A stretch of DNA of 64,000 nucleotides, taken from UPXZ01 sp049840795 (GTDB lineage: Bacteria; Bacteroidota; Bacteroidia; Bacteroidales; Paludibacteraceae). This document shows positions 30,154 through 40,687 of the stretch, one piece after another; position 1 is the first letter of the stretch, and each line of letters starts with the position of its first letter. Below the pieces are notes generated by a model. That model searched no databases. It worked only from the letters and a program-made list of their open reading frames with translations, and was not told the origin of the DNA. The DNA lies in the NCBI GenBank assembly GCA_049840795.1, contig JASGJK010000012.1, positions 1-64,000 on the forward strand, written 5' to 3'. The position numbers and the translations under genes were made by a program.

Positions 30154-30161
30154 TATTTTTG
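30154..30161 (+). promoter_or_regulatory. Putative promoter -7 box before DUF6377 gene
   Basis: TATTTTTG matches TAnnTTTG and lies 31 bp upstream of the ATG at 30193. The -33 region (AATCGGTA) is weak. Confidence 0.35.
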
Positions 30162-30192
30162 TCGCCACTTAAATCATAACAATTATTTACCA

Positions 30193-31835
30193 ATGAAAAA
30201 GAAAATCATCTTTTTATTCATTTTCTTTGTGCCTTATTTCTTAACAGCCCAGAGTATTGATTCTTTACTAACCGTATTGGACAAAACGGTTGAAAATTAC
30301 CACATTTATTCTGATAAGAAGAAGAAGAAATGAGCAAATTGAAAGATTTGTTGAAATACACTTCTTCCGAAAACCAGCAGTACGAGATTTGTGAAAAGCT
30401 TTTTTATGCTTATAGCTCATATAAGTCTGATTCAGCATTGGTTTACGCCCGAAAAAATGTGCAGATTGCCAAATCATTAAACAGTGCAGAAATGCAAACT
30501 AAATCTCGACTTCATTTGGCTTCGGTTATGGCAACTTTGGGTATGTACAAAGAAGCACTCGATGTAATCAATGAATTAAAAGTAGACGATTCCCCCCAAT
30601 TAAAAGGGTATTATTTTCATCTTTATCGGATTATTTACGGTTCGATGACAGATTACAGTGTATCTATGCAAAGTAAAATACAATACAACATACTTACCGA
30701 AGCTTATCGAGACTCATTGCTCACGGTACATCCATATATGTCAAGTGATTATGTTACCGTAAAATCAGATCAGTTGATCGAAAAGAAAAATTACGATGAA
30801 GCATTAAAATTATTACATACTTATTGGAAAAACATCACCAACGATACCCACGAAAGAGCTATAATGGCTTATAGCATTTCAAAAGCGTACAAAGGTAAAA
30901 AGGAAAGGGAATTAGAAAAAAAATGGTTAGCTGTTTCTGCTGAAAATGATATTAAATCAGCAAACAAAGAATATGTTTCCTTGCGTACATTAGCTGTTTT
31001 ATTGTATGAAGAGGGCGATATCGACAGAGCCTACAAATACATAAAACGCTCGTTGGATGATGCTTTGTTTTGCAATGCAAGATTACGTACCCTTGAAATC
31101 TCGTCGATTATGCCGATTATCGACAAGGCATACCAGCATCAGGTGGCTTCACGGCAAAGGCTGATGTTTATTTCGTTGCTAATTATCAGTACATTGACTT
31201 TGTTGCTTTTAATAGCAGTGTTTTATATCTACCGACAAATGAATAGATTGTCGTTGGCACGAAAAAATCTGGCAGATGCCTATGAGCAACTTAATAATCT
31301 AAATCACGAATTAGCCGAGACAAATATTCAACTCAAAGACGCAAATGAAACACTCAAAGATGCCAATCTGATCAAAGAAAAATACATTGGTCGCTATCTG
31401 GAACAATGCTCAATTTATATCAACAAGATGGATGAGTATCGTCACCAACTAAATAAGACTGCTTCCGAAGGAAAAATGAGTGAGGTCATAACTGCTATAA
31501 AATCGACCCGCTTCATTGATGCCGAGTTGAGAAATTTTTATTCGGATTTCGACCATACTTTTTTGCAATTATTCCCTACTTTTATCGATGAGTTAGGCGA
31601 ATTAATGGTTGATAAAGATGAACTGCAACTAAAAGAGAGCGAATTACTTAATACAGGTTTAAGGGTATTCGCTTTGATACGTTTGGGGATTAAAGACAGC
31701 GAAAAAATATCTTCGTTTCTACGATATTCAATTTCTACCATTTACAATTGCCGTACCAAGTTCAGAAACAAATCAAAAGGTCAGCGGGAGCTGTTTGAGG
31801 AAAATGTTACGCATATCGGCACAACCATAAAATAA
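30193..31835 (+). CDS. DUF6377-type membrane regulator, one frameshift
   Basis: The start at 30193 gives a signal sequence (MKKKIIFLFIFFVPYFLTAQ) followed by SLLTVLDKTVENYHIYSDKK. A missing A in the AAA run near 30327 shifts to the frame continuing MSKLKDLLKYTSSENQQYEI. Then come helical TPR-like repeats, a membrane helix (about 31165-31235), a coiled coil (LADAYEQLNNLNHELAETN...) and a C-terminal DNA-binding-like domain (ELLNTGLRVFALIRLGIKDSEKISSFLRYSISTIYN). This is the DUF6377 layout found next to SusCD loci and thought to sense a periplasmic signal and regulate transcription. A 73 bp, ~92% identical remnant of its 3' end lies at 44976-45048. Confidence 0.82.
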
Positions 31836-31910
31836 AAAATGAATATCTGCTTAGCCACCTCATATCTTATTCATAAAAGATTATTAGGCAACCAAACGGA
31901 TATTCATTAA
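31836..31910. other. Inverted repeat after DUF6377 gene
   Basis: AATGAATATC just after the stop and GATATTCATT about 50 bp later form 10 bp arms of a hairpin between the two regulator genes. No T run follows the right arm. Confidence 0.4.
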
Positions 31911-31988
31911 AATCAATTCACCAAACCACAAATCGCTAACAGATGCTATCCGGATATAAAGTATTATCTTATGTAAAAATACAATATT

Positions 31989-33645
31989 ATGAAGCAATTG
32001 GTTTATTTGGGTTTATTCGTTGTTATATTTATAAGTATTACGGCTTGTCCGCGCGAAAAAAACAATGCCGACACGCAAAAACTGGAGCAGTTAGAAAACT
32101 TATTATCATTACAACCCGAAGCGGTATTAGATAGCCTGAGACAGATAAACCCGCGGCTGTTAAACGACTATAACAAAGCATACTATCAGCTTATAGAAGT
32201 GATTGCTAAGGATAAAACCTTTTTTCATTTTACTTCGGACAGCCTTATCAATTCAGCGGTTGCAGTGCTGTCAACACGCCGTTCAAAGCACCCCAATAAC
32301 TATGCACGTGCGTTAATGTATCAGGGCATTGTGCGCTACCGTATGGGGGTTACCGATAGTACGGCATTTTTACCGTTAAAAAAAGCAATAGATATTTTTG
32401 AAAAACAACCGATCGCAGATAAAAAAAACATTTATTTATCCTATTTGTATGCAGGACAGATTCATGATACTTATAATAATGTGGATGAAGTCCATTATTA
32501 TTTTACGGAAGCATTAAAATATGTGAAGATGAATAAAGACACCAGTCAATTTAATTATATATACACAGAATTAGCTTGGAATCGGTTAAAAGCAAATGAA
32601 CCTAAAGAAGCGAAAAAATACATTGATTTATTTAAAAAATTACGTTTTAACGCAAGAAGATAAAAAAACATTAATGTATCTGTCATTTGTGTATTTGAGT
32701 TATAACAAAGAATATACAGAATCTATCAAAATACAGAAAAACTATCTCAATCTAACGGATAAAAAAGATTCAACCATTCTTTACAAAATTTATTACAGCT
32801 TATCTAATAATTATGAGGCTTTAAAAGATTATAAGAATGCCTATTATTATGCACAATTATCTAAATCGTATTTTAAAGACACGCTTAATTATGCCGATTT
32901 TTTACTTTATAAGCATTTGGGCGATTTGGCGTTGAAAGCTGACGAATTAAAATCGAGCGCCTATGCATATCAAAAAGCATTTTTAAGACAGAATGAATCC
33001 ATAACAAGGCAAACGGACAAAAAAGTATTGGAAATAGAAAAAAAGTATCATTATCAAAAAAATGAAAACGAGCAACTAAAAGCGCAAAAAACGTTGTATG
33101 TTCTTCTGTTTTTGTGCATTCTGATGGCGCTTATGCTCTTCATAGGTTTGTTACTTCGCAACCGACACTTGATAAAAGAGAGAAACGGGAAGCTAAAAAC
33201 CGAAAATGACCGCATAAAGTTTGAAAACGAAGAGAAAATACTGAAGCAAACAACATTGCAGAAAACCTGGATTAACACAGTTTACGCCTACATAGTGGAA
33301 AACAACAGCGAGCAAATGGATGTGTATTATAAATTAAGAATCCACCCTCAAATAAAAAAAGATAAAAGTTTATCCGAGTTGGTTGACAATATGGAGAACA
33401 ACTATAAGATCCGAACAAACAGTGTCAGTAAATTGCAGCTTGACGAATATACTTTTTCTCAACTGACCGGTATGACTCCCGAGCAAGCGCAACTGCTTAA
33501 CGATAGTGACAAATTGCTTTTTGCGTTATTAAAATGTGATTTGAAATATCGTCAGATTGCCGCTATTTTGGGCAGCTCTTATGACAGCATAAGGATGAGA
33601 AAAAGATATATCTTAGATAAGCTATCCGCAACCGAACAAAAATAA
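31989..33645 (+). CDS. TPR-repeat membrane regulator with C-terminal HTH, one frameshift
   Basis: Signal or lipoprotein-like N-terminus (FVVIFISITACPREKNN), TPR-like helices through the first two thirds (ALMYQGIVRYRMG, YAGQIHDTYNNVDEVHYYFTEAL), a membrane helix (TLYVLLFLCILMALMLFIGL), a coiled coil, and a C-terminal HTH resembling LuxR/sigma-70 region 4 (LNDSDKLLFALLKCDLKYRQIAAILGSSYDSIRMRKRYI). An extra A in the A run near 32640 breaks the frame; correction gives IDLFKNYVLTQEDKKTLMYL. With the DUF6377 gene 150 bp upstream it makes a pair of membrane regulators closing the beta-1,2-glucan locus. Confidence 0.78.
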
Positions 33646-33808
33646 TCCCCCGAAAACAGGTTCATTCGACCGAAAATTTCACTTTGATAACAATCATAAA
33701 ATCATTGATTTACCCATTTCAAAATACCGAAAATATTTTAAATGGATAAAAAATATTTGTTTATTCTTCATAACTTTAACACCTCAAACATTATAAAAAC
33801 GTAAAGTT

Positions 33809-34190
33809 ATGAAGAAATACATTTCCCTATTATTTTTCATCTTACTATCTGTTCCTTTTCTTACAGCGTTTGCAGATAACGGACCTAAAGACATCGAACT
33901 TTTTAAAAAAACCGACGACGATTCCGCGTTCTCCCGCACTCAATCCCGTTAGTTTTCATGGCGTTATTTATCTTGAAGAATTGACGATTACAGCCCAAAA
34001 CTATTCAGGAAGCATCGAAGTAGCCATCACCGGCACATCCACATTAACACAAACACTGCAAATTGACAGTTCCGCCGGCTACGCTATATTAGACATAAGT
34101 TCATTGCCTGTCGGTGATTATACTATTACCGTCGGAACGGAAAGCTCGGGAACATTTGAAGGGGGATTTACTCTTTCAGTTTCAGAGTGA
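33809..34190 (+). CDS. Small secreted DUF3244-like protein, one frameshift
   Basis: About 126 residues. Signal peptide MKKYISLLFFILLSVPFLTAFA, then NGPKDIELFKKTDDDSA. An extra base near 33924 shifts into the frame SPALNPVSFHGVIYLEELTITAQ. The C-terminal part is an Ig-like/T9SS-like small beta domain (SGSIEVAITGTSTLTQTLQI, ILDISSLPVGDYTITV). DUF3244 proteins of Bacteroidales have this size and shape; function unknown. A strong A-rich leader precedes the ATG. Confidence 0.6.
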
Positions 34191-34628
34191 TTTTAGGTGC
34201 AACGTTCAGTGAACGATTGCAGGATTGTCTGGGTTAAAAAGCCCACGTCCAACACATATACTTTAATGAGCAAATCCGAAAGGATATGAATTTTTCCAGT
34301 AATATTGTTTTCAAAGTGAAACTATATAGTCTTCAAAAAGATATTTATCTGTTATTTTAAGGGTAAATTCTGCCTGTGAAGGTAGCTTGTATTGTAAATT
34401 TTGTGAAAATTTCCGGCTCACAATCAACCGCTCTCTTTAACGAGGGGCGGTTGGTTGAAGTTGGAAATGAAAAAAGTCGATAATCAATGACAAATTTATA
34501 AAAACAAATTATCAATTCATTCACTTTATTTCCAAAGAAAGGAGGCAAAAACAGAAATAAAGCTAAATTGACAAGCAAATACTATTTTTTCAACAAACGT
34601 ATTTATAAACAACTAAAATTTTACGACA
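34191..34628. other. Intergenic region with hairpin and partial R3-like end
   Basis: 438 bp without a gene. ATGAGCAAATCCGAAAGGATATG near 34265 resembles the right end of repeat R3 (AGCATATCCGAAAGGACGA). Around 34417-34452 CAACCGC and GCGGTTG form a hairpin. No promoter consensus was identified before the lipoprotein gene. Confidence 0.4.
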
Positions 34629-35471
34629 ATGAAAACAAAAATGTTTATATTTGCGATAGCAATGGGAGCTATATTTGCATCTTGCAATAAAAATGAGGTA
34701 AAAGAAGACAACTTTCGTATTGAGACATCCGATAGATTTGAAAATCTTTATAGTCAGATTAACACCTTAAACGCATCATATGTTTCTGAATATCCAATAG
34801 AAGGAAAACAAAAATGTAAATTTTGGAAAAGGATAAAGCTTATCGCATTATGTGACCTAACTGGTGCAATAGTGGGAGGGAGTGTTGCAGGAGGGGCTGG
34901 TGCGATTGGGGGAGCTATTTTATTATCCTTGGGAGGTGCAATTGGTCCTTTACCTAACGTTGAATATACCACGGCATACAACTCCAATGAAGTAGGTCAA
35001 TATACGCTTGAAACTTATGATGTAGGTTCAATACATAATACACTAATTTTAGAGATTTTAGAAGAAAATCCTGATTTATATGAGCAGAATTTTGATTTTA
35101 CGCATTTAACAAATTTAGTTGAAGCAAAAATGTTGCAACATGGTCTTGATTTTTCAAGAGAACAAATAGGTGATGTTTTGAACCAAACAACAAGTATGAG
35201 AATTATAGAAGATGTTCTTACTGCAAACGATGAGAATCAGGCTATAAATAGATTAGTATCCAGATATCCAAACTTAAAAAGTGAATTTCAGGTTGTTAAT
35301 TTATATTTAGAGCAAATAAAAACTATATCCAACGAAGAAGTTGCAATAAATTACACAAATGATGTTATTAAAATTATTGAAGAATCAGCTGTACCTGTCG
35401 AAGCGAAAAAGCAAATTAATTCAGGAATTGCTGTATTTGCAAACAGTACATTGTTGTGGAATGACAATTAA
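34629..35471 (+). CDS. Lipoprotein with glycine-zipper segment, function unknown
   Basis: 280 residues: lipobox GAIFASC, then an N-terminal helical part with CKFWKRIKLIALCDLTG. A Gly/Ala-rich hydrophobic glycine-zipper follows at about residues 78-107 (GAIVGGSVAGGAGAIGGAIL). A long helical C-terminus has no recognised domain. Glycine-zipper segments occur in proteins that insert in membranes, including some bacteriocin-like peptides; here the whole is a lipoprotein of ordinary size. It stands alone between repeat-rich intergenic regions. Function not recognised. Confidence 0.65.
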   Translation: MKTKMFIFAIAMGAIFASCNKNEVKEDNFRIETSDRFENLYSQINTLNASYVSEYPIEGKQKCKFWKRIKLIALCDLTGAIVGGSVAGGAGAIGGAILLSLGGAIGPLPNVEYTTAYNSNEVGQYTLETYDVGSIHNTLILEILEENPDLYEQNFDFTHLTNLVEAKMLQHGLDFSREQIGDVLNQTTSMRIIEDVLTANDENQAINRLVSRYPNLKSEFQVVNLYLEQIKTISNEEVAINYTNDVIKIIEESAVPVEAKKQINSGIAVFANSTLLWNDN

Positions 35472-35813
35472 TTTAATTCGTAATCTTGTATTAAGAAACC
35501 TCATTTAATATACTAACCACGAGTATTCTAAGGACATAGTTTTAATCGAGTATCCGTTTCTTTGCCTAAATTCTAAAACCTCGCCCTCCTTCGTTGGGTA
35601 AACCATAGGCGAGCTTTGCGTTATATTCTGCGTTTTTTGCGAGAAAAGGTTCACGCAAAGTTTGCAAAGTGTCGATGAATCAGGATCGCAAAGTACGCCA
35701 GCCCTGCTACAGTATGCAGGGAATACGGAATAATAATAATGTCATACTAATTAGGCAAAGCATCAGATAATCGTTGATTTTATATTCTTAGAATACTTCT
35801 AATTCAAAGTAAA
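35472..35813. other. Intergenic region, decayed repeat
   Basis: 342 bp without a gene. It contains CCCTGCTACAGTATGCAGGG (hairpin near 35703-35722) and words such as TTCACGCAAAGTTTGCAAAG typical of degenerate repeats in this phylum. Nothing else seen. Confidence 0.4.
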
Positions 35814-36480
35814 ATGAAAACAAATAATCAAATTTTAATTCTGTTGTCTTTTCTGCTTTTTTTAGCGGTTAATCCTTCTAAGGCACAAAATGAAAAGAAC
35901 TTTTTGCTTGAAGCAGCCTTGGGGAATAGTTCTTTTGTGGGACAAAGCAACCTTTCACCTTTTGGAGCACATTATCGTGATAATCACAATAACGGACTTT
36001 CCCTTGATGCTAAAGTGCTTTATGTTTTCAGCGATAATACCACAACAGGAATCAAATATAATTCATTTTCGGTATCCGGAAACTACGAGTTAGATTTAAG
36101 TAATAAAATAGCTGACAATGTAAATACATTTTATTTAGCGCCTCAATTGGGTACAATATACTTTATTAAAGAACAATTCTCTTTTCGATATCTTGTAGGG
36201 TTAGGATATTTGTATTATTTCAAACAAAGGACTAATTTCTGCAAGTGAATTTAATATTAATTCTAACTTTTTAGTGGGTAATGTTGATTTCTCCTTTAAT
36301 TATTTTATAAAAAATGACCTATCAATCGGAATCAATTCCTCTATATTAAAAAGCTTTTGTGGCGGTAAAAAATTGAGTAGAGAAATAAGCGGAATTAAAG
36401 ACACCGTGGAACTTGATAAATATGATAGACTTAATATCTCTACTATTGATTTGTCTTTATCGTTAAATATTTATTTTTGA
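35814..36480 (+). CDS. Outer-membrane beta-barrel-like secreted protein, one frameshift
   Basis: About 221 residues. Signal peptide ends NPSKAQ. Alternating amphipathic strands (NNGLSLDAKVLYVFSDNTTTGIKY, NTFYLAPQLGTIYFI, FRYLVGLGYLYYF, SIDLSLSLNIYF-type) and a terminal aromatic residue fit an eight-stranded OmpA/OmpW-type barrel. An extra A near 36233 breaks the frame; the corrected junction reads YYFKQGLISASEFNINSNF. No partner gene is evident. Repeat R3-1 begins 7 bp after its stop. Confidence 0.65.
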
Positions 36481-36486
36481 AATTAA

Positions 36487-36776
36487 CCTCGTCCAGCCGG
36501 ATTGCTTATTAAACGAGCAAAGAATGAGGCTGGTCGTTGGGATTTGTAATCAGGAGTGGTCGGAAGATAACTTTTATTAAGAAATGCCTCTTTTTTAAAA
36601 GATATTTTAGATATTCCGAGATAATTTAGTTGTTGTTTTTCTTCTGTTTTCAACTAAATGCATACATATTTCTTAAATTTTTTAAGGAATAAAGATCTTC
36701 CGACCACTCCTGATTACAAATCCCAGTGACTAATGCACAAATTTTTTACAATTAAAGAGCATATCCGAAAGGACGA
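36487..36776 (+). repeat. Repeat R3, copy 1
   Basis: 290 bp bounded by inverted ends TCGTCC-AGCC-GGATT and TCGTCC-TTTC-GGATATGCT (complement of the right end). Inside is a perfect 28 bp inverted repeat: 36539-36566 (GGGATTTGTAATCAGGAGTG, then GTCGGAAG) pairs with 36697-36724, giving a long cruciform. Copies 2 and 3 are at 40376-40687 and 41058-41288 in the same orientation, with different interiors. Confidence 0.75.
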
Positions 36777-36876
36777 AGTAAAAATATATCACATTTTTTC
36801 ACGTTTATTAAAATACGATATTAAAATAGATAAATTATGCGAATCAAGGGTTGAACTCATACTTGACTCAGTTTAA
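36733..36876 (+). CDS. Small ORF starting in R3, now running into the IS element
   Basis: 47 codons. The first 15 (MHKFFTIKEHIRKDE) are the right end of R3, identical to those of the ORF at 40644. The next 20 (VKIYHIFSRLLKYDIKIDKL) are unique, and the remainder lies in the left end of the IS. Removing the IS and one 7 bp duplication makes the ORF end ...IDKL-TGA, with ATGA overlapping the start of the LRR gene now at 37916. Coding status is uncertain. Confidence 0.3.
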   Translation: MHKFFTIKEHIRKDEVKIYHIFSRLLKYDIKIDKLCESRVELILDSV

Positions 36877-37909
36877 TTTAATCGTTTGATTTATAGGTAA
36901 TTACGCATATAAACTTTGTTAAAATATTTGCTCAATTCGTTGGAAATCAGTAATTTAGAATATTATTCCATTAATTTTCTAAACTTATGACTCCCAACGA
37001 AAAAGCATTAAAACTAATTTCTATATATCTGTATATTAGCGAATTGTACGAATCCCAATTAATATACCATTGCCAAAGGCATTCTAACAATGCAAATCCA
37101 AAATGTACTGATGTCGAAATCCTGACAATGTATCTTTTCGTTGTTAGCGAACAACGTGGATGTCTTGTCAAAGAAATATACAGTTTTATTAAAGATTACT
37201 GGTTGAGTTGGTTTCCAACACTGCCATCTTACCAGGCTTTTAATAACAGGCTCAACGGGCTTGCTTGCGTCTGGCCAATAATATTCCAAAGATTTGCTCG
37301 AAAATTATGCGCCAGCCGACTGTAGCCCGGATGTCAGTCTCATTGATTCTTTTCCCATCGTTACCTGCAAAGGCAGAAACAGGAAGGGAAAAGTAGCACG
37401 GGAAATCGCTGACAAAGGATATTGTTCCACCAAAAACATGCATTATTATGGTTTGAAATTGCACAATTTAGGCTTTCGCCGAAAAGGAACGATTCCTTTT
37501 CCTGAAATGATGACCCTATCAGCTGCTTCCGAGAACGATTACAAAGTGTTTGTAAGGGAATTTGATCCCTATTTGAACAATAGAACTGTCTTTGCCGACA
37601 AAAGCTATGTGGATGATGAATTTTTCAGTAACCGAGAGATCTCTCAAAACTATCAAATTCTCACCCCTGTCAAACTTGTAAAAGGAGAAGCAGAATGTAT
37701 CCGTCAAAGGGAAAAAGCTGCCAATGATTTATTTTCTTACGCTGTTTCCGCAGTGAGAGAACCCATTGAGTCATTTTTTAATTGGCTTAATACAAAAACA
37801 AAAATTCAAGCTGCACAAACCGTAAGGTCAACCGCTGGTTTGCTTGTGCATATCTTCGCTAAGATGGCAACAGCTTTTGTGTATTTAATCTTTTAACTCT
37901 TGATTCGCA
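36838..37909 (+). mobile_element. IS982-like insertion sequence
   Basis: 1072 bp with imperfect terminal inverted repeats (left TGCGAATCAAGGGTTGAA; right end complement TGCGAATCAAGAGTTAAA) and a 7 bp direct duplication TAAATTA at 36831-36837 and 37910-37916. Intact ends and duplication indicate a fairly recent insertion, exactly at the start codon of the LRR gene. Confidence 0.85.
36987..37896 (+). CDS. IS982-family-like DDE transposase, one frameshift
   Basis: About 300 residues. The N-terminal part (DVEILTMYLFVVSEQRGCLVKEIYSFIKDYWLSWFPTLPSY) and catalytic part (SLIDSFPIVTCKGR, STKNMHYYGLKLHNLGFRRKG, VFADKSYVDDEF, REPIESFFNWLNTKTKIQ) show the DDE triad: Asp in LIDSF, Asp in FADKS, Glu in PIESF. 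The GYC-x-x-YYGLKLH pattern is typical of IS982. One extra base near 37285 shifts the frame. Its stop is only 19 bp from the LRR gene, so its transcript could read through. Confidence 0.82.
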
Positions 37910-37915
37910 TAAATT

Positions 37916-39337
37916 ATGAACAAATTCTTTTTTAGTTGTCTGATAACAGCATCAGTCTGTTTTGTTTCGGCGCAAACAGTGGTTCACAATTCTGAAGCCG
38001 GAAAACTGGCGGAAGTATTTGACAGCAACGGCATAGACGTAAACACATTATTGTCCCTCAAAATCACGGGCGAAATGGATGCCCGTGATTTCAGAACGCT
38101 GTGGGGAGGACAATACGGTGTCAACGGGGGCATGAAGTCCATCAAATTTCTCGATTTGGGCGAACTTACCGCCATCAGAGCATACGAGGGAATAGGAGGA
38201 ACCAATAGACTGGCGAGTTTGTCCGGATACGGGAATGAAACGTCGGAAATATACAGGGATAATGAAATCCCCGTTATGGCGCTCTGCCTCAATGACTGTT
38301 TGGAACAAATTGTTCTTCCGCCGTTTATTACAAGCATTGACGGATATGCTTTTTGGGGAGCACACGCATTGAAACGGGTTTCCATTCCCGGGTCGGTAAC
38401 CAAAATTCACGCTATGGCATTTTCCGGCTGCATCGGCTTGGAAACCATCGAACTTCCGCCATACCTCGAATATCTGTACGGCACAGCGTTTGAAAATTGT
38501 GAAAAGTTGACATCGGAGATAACGCTGCCCAAAACGTTAAGACATATAGGCGGTGGAGTTTTTACCGGTACGAGGGTATCTAAGATAACTCTTTCGGAAG
38601 AAAACAGTTATCTCTTTATGGATGGGCAGGACGTGATATACAAAGCCAGTATGGATACCCTACTGACATTCCCTCCTTACTTTAAAGGAAGATATGCTAT
38701 TTATCCCCAAACAAGGCATATTCAACACATTGCCGCCCGTAATCTTATCGGCATAACGGCGGTAACATTCCCCGATATTATAGATACGTTGTCGGTAAAA
38801 ACCTTTGACGGATGCAGTAACTTACGGTATATCAACATAAAAACAATTAAGCACCTGCAGCCTCCTTATTCCGCATTCAGAGGTTGTCCGTTTGACACCA
38901 TCTGCATATCTTCCCGCTTGATGCCCGAGAGATGGGCTTCCGCATCATTTAATACGGGAGCGGCGAATAGTGTGGACGTAAATACTTGCAAATTGCTTGT
39001 TCCCGAAGACAGCGTGGAGATATTTAAAAACGCCTACTTCTGGAAAGATTTTAAGTATTTAATTGGAGTAAAAGGGACTTCAACTTCTGTATCGGATGTA
39101 AATAATGAAGATAATGATCTGTTGATTTATCCTAATCCTTTTTGGAATATTCTTAAGATAAAAGGTGGCAAAGACACTTACGAAATGAGTCTGTTTAATG
39201 CCCAAGGAATGGAGTTGATTAGAAAAAATATATCAGCCAATGATATAATTGAAACATCTAATTATCCTTCGGGCGTATATCTAATTACTTTGAAAGACAA
39301 AAATACATTGGTCAAAAGTCAGAAGTTGATTAAATAA
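37916..39337 (+). CDS. BspA-like leucine-rich-repeat (LRR_5) protein with T9SS sorting domain
   Basis: 473 residues. Signal peptide MNKFFFSCLITASVCFVSAQ. Residues ~50-350 hold BspA/LRR_5 repeats (LEQIVLPPFITSIDGYAFWG, LKRVSIPGSVTKIHAMAFSG, LETIELPPYLEYLYGTAF, EITLPKTLRHIGGGVFTG). The last ~75 residues are a T9SS type-A sorting domain (LLIYPNPFWNILKIKGG...YPSGVYLITLKDKNTLVKSQKLIK). It is a surface-exposed adhesion or recognition protein. The ATG sits in the IS target duplication, so its own promoter is now 1 kb away. Intact frame. Confidence 0.85.
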   Translation: MNKFFFSCLITASVCFVSAQTVVHNSEAGKLAEVFDSNGIDVNTLLSLKITGEMDARDFRTLWGGQYGVNGGMKSIKFLDLGELTAIRAYEGIGGTNRLASLSGYGNETSEIYRDNEIPVMALCLNDCLEQIVLPPFITSIDGYAFWGAHALKRVSIPGSVTKIHAMAFSGCIGLETIELPPYLEYLYGTAFENCEKLTSEITLPKTLRHIGGGVFTGTRVSKITLSEENSYLFMDGQDVIYKASMDTLLTFPPYFKGRYAIYPQTRHIQHIAARNLIGITAVTFPDIIDTLSVKTFDGCSNLRYINIKTIKHLQPPYSAFRGCPFDTICISSRLMPERWASASFNTGAANSVDVNTCKLLVPEDSVEIFKNAYFWKDFKYLIGVKGTSTSVSDVNNEDNDLLIYPNPFWNILKIKGGKDTYEMSLFNAQGMELIRKNISANDIIETSNYPSGVYLITLKDKNTLVKSQKLIK

Positions 39338-39434
39338 ATTATACCCTTTATGTCGAGGTAATTTAATTATCGGAATACGATTATAATAAGAACTGTTAAA
39401 TTTCGTCTAATAAAAAACATAATTTTACAATTTT

Positions 39435-40358
39435 ATGAATAAGAAAATATCATTGTTGCTGTTTGTTGCAATTTCAATGTTCGGTTGCAAAAGTGAAGAT
39501 CCTACTGTAGTAAAGCTACAGATTATCAGTCCACCGGAAATAACATCACAAGTATTAAATCCGGAAACAAGCTATACTTTCGGTATAAACCAATGCCCGT
39601 ATGATTCGATTGTTTTCAGTGCCGGTTTGGTAAAAAAAGACGGGACGTTATTTGATATAGCTGTGTCAAAAAGTCATTCCCTTATTGTAGCGTATAAATC
39701 CGACACTATTCCTGAAGGTGAATGGACCCGCGGCAAAGATGACAATACTTATGTGAAAGGCGTAGTATTATGTTGCCGGTTTTATCATAATATTAAAGAT
39801 ACCGCTTATTATGAATTTTACATTCCATTTAAACCGGATAAGCCTCAAATTGCTTTGCTGGACACTACGATGCACGCCAAAAACATAACGGCATTTATTG
39901 GATTTAGTGCCGCAGGAAGTCTCAATTATAAAATAAATTATGCTGTTTATGGCGAAACTTCCGATAATGTTATCGCCTTAAATAACAAGGAACAATCGGT
40001 TTGTGTTTTTTCTAATCTTAACCCCGCAAAAAGATATTTAGTCAGTGTACAGGCTATTAATAATTTTGGGAGTGCTATGAGTGACACTATAACAATAGGA
40101 AGTACCTATACAACTGCATCCTGTGTTTTTACAAAAACAGGAACGGATGCCAAATATCAAATCAAGGTTGGAGAAACAATAATGGATGATTTAGTTATTA
40201 CATCGGCAGCAATATATGATTCAAGCGGTGTGTTAAAAATGAATGTATCGACTACTCCAAATCAGACTTTTAGTATAGCATCTCTAACACCGGGTGTGTA
40301 TGTATTAAAGGTTATGGTAAAAGACTATGGTCAATGCGGTAAATCGTTTTTAAAGTAA
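39435..40358 (+). CDS. Lipoprotein with Fn3-like and C-terminal sorting-like domains
   Basis: 307 residues. Lipobox ISMFGC, an N-terminal beta region with paired cysteines (VVLCCRFYHN), an Fn3-like segment at about 145-225 (AVYGETSDNVIALNNKEQSV, FSNLNPAKRYLVSVQAINNFG), and a C-terminal domain resembling T9SS type-A sorting domains (AAIYDSSGVLKMNVSTTPN, LTPGVYVLKVMVKDYGQ). It sits 97 bp after the LRR gene and may be its partner. Family not recognised. Confidence 0.65.
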   Translation: MNKKISLLLFVAISMFGCKSEDPTVVKLQIISPPEITSQVLNPETSYTFGINQCPYDSIVFSAGLVKKDGTLFDIAVSKSHSLIVAYKSDTIPEGEWTRGKDDNTYVKGVVLCCRFYHNIKDTAYYEFYIPFKPDKPQIALLDTTMHAKNITAFIGFSAAGSLNYKINYAVYGETSDNVIALNNKEQSVCVFSNLNPAKRYLVSVQAINNFGSAMSDTITIGSTYTTASCVFTKTGTDAKYQIKVGETIMDDLVITSAAIYDSSGVLKMNVSTTPNQTFSIASLTPGVYVLKVMVKDYGQCGKSFLK

Positions 40359-40375
40359 TTTTATTCAATCGCATC

Positions 40376-40687
40376 CCTCGTCCAGCCGGATATGCTTATT
40401 AAATGAGTAAAAGGTGGCGCTGGTTGTTGGGATATGTCATCCCAACTGTATGCACCGTTAGGATTTTTAATCCGTTAAAGATTTAGAGCGAGAAATAACT
40501 TTAATCCACTTAAAGTGGAAAAGGATTATTGAATGTAGAAGTTGTTTGATTTTTTTTTCGGACTACAAGTCCTTGTAATACAGTTTAGCTGGGATTACCG
40601 CTCGAACTTGTTCGCTTGGTTTACCAAGGAATCCCAGTGACCAATGCACAAATTTTTTACTATTAAAGAGCATATCCGAAAGGACGA
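40376..40687 (+). repeat. Repeat R3, copy 2
   Basis: 312 bp. The left end CTCGTCCAGCCGGATATGCT and the right end (complement TCGTCCTTTCGGATATGCTC) are a ~20 bp inverted repeat. The left third (TTGGGATATGTCATCCCAACTG) and right quarter (GGAATCCCAGTGACCAATGC) match copy 3; the middle is unrelated. It begins 17 bp after the lipoprotein stop. Confidence 0.75.
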
